64,000 bases of DNA from Sequoia sempervirens (lineage: Eukaryota; Streptophyta; Pinopsida; Cupressales; Cupressaceae), in contig VDFB02047230.1 of the NCBI GenBank assembly GCA_007258455.2, positions 153,499,797 to 153,563,796 on the forward strand, in the 5' to 3' direction. The number at the start of each line of letters is the position of its first letter. Position 1 is the stretch's first letter. The position numbers were made by a program, and so were the translations under genes. Below the pieces are notes generated by a model. It worked only from the letters and a program-made list of their open reading frames with translations. It was not told the DNA's origin and made no database searches. This document shows, in pieces, positions 59,632-64,000 of the stretch.

Positions 59632-60041
59632 TCACCTCATCGTGATGTCAAATATCGCCTCAATGCAATATCAACCATAATGGCTACAACCATGCTATGG
59701 TGAACAAGGGAATATCACCTCAATGTGATATTGGATATCGCCTCAACACGATATCTACCATAATGGCTACAACCATACTATGGTGAGTAAAGGAATATCA
59801 CCTCAACGTGATATTGGATATCGCCTCAACACGATATCTACCATAATGGCTACAACCATACTATGGTAAAAGATAGATATCACCTCAACGTGATATTGGA
59901 TATCGCCTCAACACGATATCTACCATAATGGCTACAACCATACTATGGTAAGAGATAGATATCACCTCAACATGATATTGGATATCGCCTCAACACGATA
60001 TCTACCATAATGGCTACAACCATACTATGGTAAATGATATA
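59632..60041 (-). repeat. 82-83-bp tandem repeat array with hairpins in the copia 3' UTR
   Basis: The word tggctacaaccat recurs at 59,681, 59,764, 59,847, 59,929 and 60,011, i.e. about five units of 82-83 bp. Each unit carries three self-complementary blocks: atatcacctcaacgtgatat, atatcgcctcaacacgatat and ccataatgg...ccatactatgg. The array lies between the pol stop codon (60,047) and the polypurine tract, so it is in the element's 3' UTR. The last three units are nearly identical. Confidence 0.9.
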
Positions 60042-60046
60042 AAGGC

Positions 60047-60448
60047 TCACTGATACTGAGACTCTTTCTTAGTCAAGGCTGGATTCTCCACCATACCAAG
60101 CTTATCTCGAAAGTATACAAACTTTATCCTGGAGAGAGGCTTGGTGAGAATATCTGCCGTCTGCTCATCAGTGCTGATGTACTTCAACTGAACAGCCTTT
60201 CGTAGTACCATATCTCTGATGTAGTGGTACTTGATCTCGACATGCTTTGTTCTGTCATGAAACACAGGATTGACAGAAAGCTTCACGCAACTCTGATTAT
60301 CACAATGGATGATTGTAGGCTCCATTGATTGTCCAAACAATCCTGAAAGGAGCTTACGAAGCCATACTGCTTCCCGAGTTGCCATACAAGCTGCAATGTA
60401 CTCGGCCTCGGCTGTACTCAATGCTACAGATGACTGCTTCCTGCGCAC
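60047..60448 (-). pseudogene. Copia RNase H, C-terminal end of pol
   Basis: A 133-codon frame reads RRKQSSVALSTAEAEYIAAC, IIHCDNQSCVKLSVNPVFHD, KHVEIKYHYIRDMV and ADILTKPLSRIKF, the classic copia RNase H motifs with catalytic Glu (EAEY) and Asp (CDNQS). It is the end of the polyprotein, out of frame with the long upstream frame because of damage at 60,450-60,720. Confidence 0.85.
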
Positions 60449-60717
60449 CAGAAATCATAGCAAAACCCAAACTGAAGCAACAACCAGAGGTGCTCTTCCG
60501 ATCTGTGACACACCCTGCCTAATCAGAATCTGTAAAACCATGTAACTCCAAGTCCATCTGGTGTACCTCAACCCATATCCAACTGGCCACCCAAGTATCT
60601 CGGATATGTTTAGCTGCAACAAGATGTATCTGTCTCGGATCACACATAAACCTGGCTAAGTGCACTCACTGCATAGCAAATATCAGGTCTAGTGTTAACT
60701 GTACATTAGAGATCCAA
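60449..60717 (-). pseudogene. Damaged RT/RNase H junction of copia pol
   Basis: Between the long frame and the RNase H frame, copia sequence is still readable in pieces (NTRPDICYAVSALSQ, ELHGFTDSD, CVTDRKSTSG) but in different frames. A TAG replaces the Trp of the SDWAG motif at 60,519-60,521. At least two frameshifts occur. So the element is not autonomous as it stands. Confidence 0.75.
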
Positions 60718-63700
60718 TCAACTGTCTATACAATGTAGGATCCACCAAGTCCAATTAGTTGCAGCCTCTTTCAACTTATGTAGGTTGGTCTCCATAGGTG
60801 TAGACATGGATTTGCAATCCATCATGCCAAATCTCTTAAGTATATCAATGGTGTACTTTCCTTGACTTAGAATCATCTCATCTGGTTTCTGCCAGACTTC
60901 TAAACCAAGAAAGTAATGCATGAGCCCAAGGTCCTTCATCTCAAATTCAGAAGTCAACTCCTTCTTGCATTCGAGAATCAGGCGATCTTCTCCAGTAAGG
61001 ATCAAATCATCAACATATGAAACCAATATTAGTGCATCACCATTGATTACCTTGAAATAGAGATTTGAATCAGCTTCATTCTTCAAGAAGCCCAAACTGG
61101 ATAGGTACCGATCAATCCTTTCGTACCAAGCACGAGGAGCCTGCTTAAGACCATACAAGGCCTTCTTCAGCTTACACACATGTGACTCCTTATCATGAAC
61201 TTCAAAACCATCAAGTTGCTCAATGTAAACTTCTTCCTCAATTACGCCATTGAGAAAAGCTGTCTTCACATCCATCTGATGAATCTTCCATCCTCTCGAT
61301 GCAGCAATGGCAATGATAGTTCTGACAGAAGTGTAATGGGCAACAGGAGCAAATGTTTCTTCGTAATCAACTCCCTCTTTCTGAGAAAACCCTCGAGCTA
61401 CAAATCTTGCCTTGTACTTCTCAATGCTCCCATCTGCAGCATGCTTGATTTTGAAGAGCCATTTCGAAGATACCACTGATTTGCTCTTAGGTCTAGGAAC
61501 AATATCCCAAACATCATTCTTGAGAATTGATTGATACTCCTCTGCCATTGCATCTCTCCAAACCTGATGACTGAATGCTTCTTCAACACATGAAGGTTCT
61601 GAATCAATAATCTGACTCATCAAGGCAACATAATTGAAGAACTTATGAGGCCTTTTACTTTCTCTGAATGTGCCTCTAGGAGCTGCAAATCTTTCTGCCT
61701 CTTGCATAGTGCGCCTAGCCCATAGAGGTCTCTTTCTTCCGATGACAATGTCAGTAGGCCCATCAGTAGGTTCCAAGGGTTCAACCAGATCAGCATCTTC
61801 TTTTGGTTCAACAGTCTCCCTCTGAATCTCAGGAGTGTGGTCAACTTCCATATCCTGAGGAGACTCTTCATTACTGATCTCCATGTGAGTGCCCTTGGAT
61901 CTTCTAAATGCAATGTCTTCCTCAAAAGTAACATCCCTACTGATCTCAATCAACTTTTGTCCTGGAATGTAAATTCTGTAGGCTTTAGATGTCTCATTGT
62001 AGCCCACAAAGATGCCCTTCTTGCCAGAAGGCTCCAGCTTGGTTCTCTTCTCCTTTGGAACATGAATATAAACAGGACATCCAAATATTCTTAAGTGACT
62101 AACTTCAGGCTTCTTCCCTGTGAAGGCTTCTTCCGGAGTTATATTCTCCAAAACCTTGTGAGGACTTCTGTTCTGCACATATACAGCTGTCCTGGAGGCT
62201 TCTGCCCATAAGAAAGTCTGTAAATCTTGATCATGAATCATGGCCTTTGCTGCTTCCATGATTGTCCTGTTCTTTCTTTCTGCAACACCATTCTGCTGAG
62301 GATTATAGGGAACACAGAACTCCCTCTTAATCCCTGCATCTGTACAAAAGTCTAGAAAACTGCTAGAGGTGTATTCACCACCATTGTCAGATCTAAGGAC
62401 CTTAATTCTTTTACCAGAAAGGTTTTCTACTAAGGCTTTAAACTCCTTAAATCTAGCTAATACTTCCTCAGACTCTTTAGACCTCAAGAAATAAATCCAA
62501 GTTTTCCTAGAGTGATCATCAATAAACAGTACATAATACAAAAATCCGCTTGAAGAAGGAACAGACATAGGACCACATAAATCTGAATGGATGAGATCTA
62601 AAATACTCTTAGATCTACTTTCACTACTATGAAAAGAGGCTTTTACATTCTTACCTAGAGCGCAACCCTTGCAAGTGCCTTCATGCTCCTTGTCGAACTT
62701 GGGTAGACCTGTCACCATCTTTTCCATAATAGGCAAAGCACGAAAGTGTAGATGCCCCAATCTTCGATGCCAAAGATCACATAGAGAAGAAGTATCATGA
62801 ACCAAGGCTTGTAGAGGACGAGTGCAAACCCTGTAGAGACTTTCATGTCTCACTCCAATAACTTGAGCATCTTTGAAACTAGAGTTCTCCATCCATACAA
62901 GAACTTTGCCTTTTGAGAAGGCAATTTGATATCCTTTATCTTCTAGGGCTGAAATAGAGATGAGATTGCGCTTGATCCCCGGAACATAAAGAACATTGCT
63001 CAACTGAAGTGTGATACCTGAATCCAAATGGAGAGTAGAGGTCCCAATCCCTTTCACGGTGTAGCTAGCATCATCTCCAATGATAAGTTGTTCCAAGGAG
63101 TCTTTCTTCACCAAGCTTGATAAGTGCTCCTTGAACCCGGTGATGTGACGAGAAGCCCCACTGTCAATCAACCATGTGTTGGTATCGGTGGCAACATTGC
63201 TTGACAAGGCTGAACAAAACAAATATTCATCCTTCTGAGGAGAAACATTCTCTACATCTGCAACGGAGGCTTGATGCTTAGGTCTGTCAGGGCAATGTTT
63301 GGCAAAATGACCAAACTTGTCACACCTAAAGCATTGAATTTTAGACAAATCTCGCTTCTTCTTGGGAGGGGAAGCATCATCATTTCCTTTATCACGATTC
63401 CTCTTGAAGTGTCCCTTCTTTCCACCTTTTCCTTTCTTCTTCGAAGCTTGGGCTGCAAGAACATGAATTTCTTGATTAGAAGAACTTGGGCCAACACCTC
63501 TAGCCATCAACCTTGATTCCTCTTGGATGCAGTCAGCCCTCAAACGATCAAACTTCGGAAGTTTAGACCTTGCACTAATTCCTTGAATATAGGACTCCCA
63601 AGATAATGGCAAACCGTTGAGTGCAAGCATTGTCAAATCTTTATCTTCAACCATATGACCAATAGTGGAGAGCTGATCTCTCAAATCTGCAATCCTCATG

Positions 63701-63996
63701 AAGTAGGCGATCACGGTCTCTCCTTTTGACATCTTCACATGATGGAGTTGTTGCTTCAGCGCAAGAGCCCGGCTGGTGTTGTTAATTTCATACATTTCTT
63801 CCAAAGACTTGAACATCTCCCTTGCAGTCTTCATCTTAGAGATGATAGGGACAATGTGGTCTTTAACGGAGTCAACTAATAACTTCTTTGCTTTGATATC
63901 TTTCTTCCTCCATTGCAGCTTCTCTTGTTCCTCTTCAGGTTCGGGAACCTTGGTCTCCGCAAATTCAACCAAATCATTCTCCTCCAATGTAAGCAT
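60718..63996 (-). CDS. Ty1/copia gag-pol polyprotein, partial
   Basis: A single 1,092-codon open frame, cut by the window edge on its N-terminal side. In order: gag helices with a KALALKQQLHHVKMSKGE-like stretch (residues about 70-95), CCHC zinc knuckle CFRCDKFGHFAKHC, protease WLIDSGASRHITG (about 276), pre-integrase LWHRRLGHLHF, integrase core with Asp in LIHSDLCGP (about 469), Asp in LRSDNGGEY (about 540) and Glu in NGVAERKNR (about 572), then RT with YVDD (about 994). All catalytic residues seen are intact. The frame is lost after KLKEAATN at the RT end. Antisense to the host gene. Confidence 0.9.
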   Translation of the reverse strand: MLTLEENDLVEFAETKVPEPEEEQEKLQWRKKDIKAKKLLVDSVKDHIVPIISKMKTAREMFKSLEEMYEINNTSRALALKQQLHHVKMSKGETVIAYFMRIADLRDQLSTIGHMVEDKDLTMLALNGLPLSWESYIQGISARSKLPKFDRLRADCIQEESRLMARGVGPSSSNQEIHVLAAQASKKKGKGGKKGHFKRNRDKGNDDASPPKKKRDLSKIQCFRCDKFGHFAKHCPDRPKHQASVADVENVSPQKDEYLFCSALSSNVATDTNTWLIDSGASRHITGFKEHLSSLVKKDSLEQLIIGDDASYTVKGIGTSTLHLDSGITLQLSNVLYVPGIKRNLISISALEDKGYQIAFSKGKVLVWMENSSFKDAQVIGVRHESLYRVCTRPLQALVHDTSSLCDLWHRRLGHLHFRALPIMEKMVTGLPKFDKEHEGTCKGCALGKNVKASFHSSESRSKSILDLIHSDLCGPMSVPSSSGFLYYVLFIDDHSRKTWIYFLRSKESEEVLARFKEFKALVENLSGKRIKVLRSDNGGEYTSSSFLDFCTDAGIKREFCVPYNPQQNGVAERKNRTIMEAAKAMIHDQDLQTFLWAEASRTAVYVQNRSPHKVLENITPEEAFTGKKPEVSHLRIFGCPVYIHVPKEKRTKLEPSGKKGIFVGYNETSKAYRIYIPGQKLIEISRDVTFEEDIAFRRSKGTHMEISNEESPQDMEVDHTPEIQRETVEPKEDADLVEPLEPTDGPTDIVIGRKRPLWARRTMQEAERFAAPRGTFRESKRPHKFFNYVALMSQIIDSEPSCVEEAFSHQVWRDAMAEEYQSILKNDVWDIVPRPKSKSVVSSKWLFKIKHAADGSIEKYKARFVARGFSQKEGVDYEETFAPVAHYTSVRTIIAIAASRGWKIHQMDVKTAFLNGVIEEEVYIEQLDGFEVHDKESHVCKLKKALYGLKQAPRAWYERIDRYLSSLGFLKNEADSNLYFKVINGDALILVSYVDDLILTGEDRLILECKKELTSEFEMKDLGLMHYFLGLEVWQKPDEMILSQGKYTIDILKRFGMMDCKSMSTPMETNLHKLKEAATNWTWWILHCIDS

Positions 63997-64000
63997 GATT

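Noticed and set aside
59632..60041. CRISPR-like regular repeats
   Set aside because: Units are contiguous 82-83-bp tandem repeats without unique spacers, and lie in a plant copia element.
60490..60504. Fifteen bases identical to an Illumina adapter end (GTGCTCTTCCGATCT)
   Set aside because: On the minus strand they encode part of the conserved TDRKSTSG motif of copia pol in the expected place, so this is genuine sequence and not adapter contamination.

Overview
The window is plant nuclear DNA, AT-rich, gene-poor and crowded with retrotransposons. The evidence is plant-type Ty3/gypsy, Ty1/copia and L1-type LINE proteins, a plant hAT transposase, LTRs with their priming sites, and one interrupted host gene with canonical splice sites. 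The nested, decayed elements and a proposed 24 kb intron suggest a large seed-plant genome, possibly a conifer. That last point is inference, not something read from a marker gene.

Layout. 1-3.2 kb: gag remnant of a Ty3/gypsy element with priming-site-like motifs. 4.9-10.84 kb: a second, nearly full-length but dead gypsy polyprotein. It has the unusual order gag - protease - RNase H-like domain - RT - RNase H - integrase. 10.84-14.09 kb: a 5'-truncated LINE that landed one base after the gypsy pol stop codon, with a 13-bp target site duplication. 14.1-18.4 kb: an unknown minus-strand pseudogene, an unknown plus-strand pseudogene and an LTR-like segment. 18.46-22.57 kb: a minus-strand, non-coding LTR element. 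22.57-26.1 kb: a second LINE, minus strand, cut off at the LTR edge. 26.1-27.6 kb: AT-rich DNA and a tandem duplication, upstream of the host gene.

Host gene (plus strand). A proposed 5' UTR exon ends at 27,898. Exon 2 (28,788-28,867) carries the ATG, and a large exon 3 (53,333-54,735) encodes an acidic, serine-rich, probably nuclear protein with a SUMO-interaction-like motif. The gene runs out of the window. The intron between exons 2 and 3 would be 24.5 kb. It holds a LINE 3' tail, a third minus-strand LINE (30.4-36.7 kb) that is itself interrupted, a degenerate LTR pair, a copia-family solo LTR, two copies of a gypsy LTR (the second split by a hAT transposon), tRNA-like SINE heads and a 184-bp MITE.

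The following intron (54.7 kb onward) holds a 1.48-kb GC-rich hAT-like element and, at the right edge, a fairly young minus-strand Ty1/copia element. That element has a 3' LTR, a polypurine tract, an array of hairpin-forming tandem repeats in its 3' UTR, and a 1,092-codon open gag-pol frame.

Apart from the host exons, and possibly parts of the copia and hAT elements, every coding stretch is broken by stops or frameshifts. I found no tRNA, rRNA, CRISPR array or prokaryotic-type operon.
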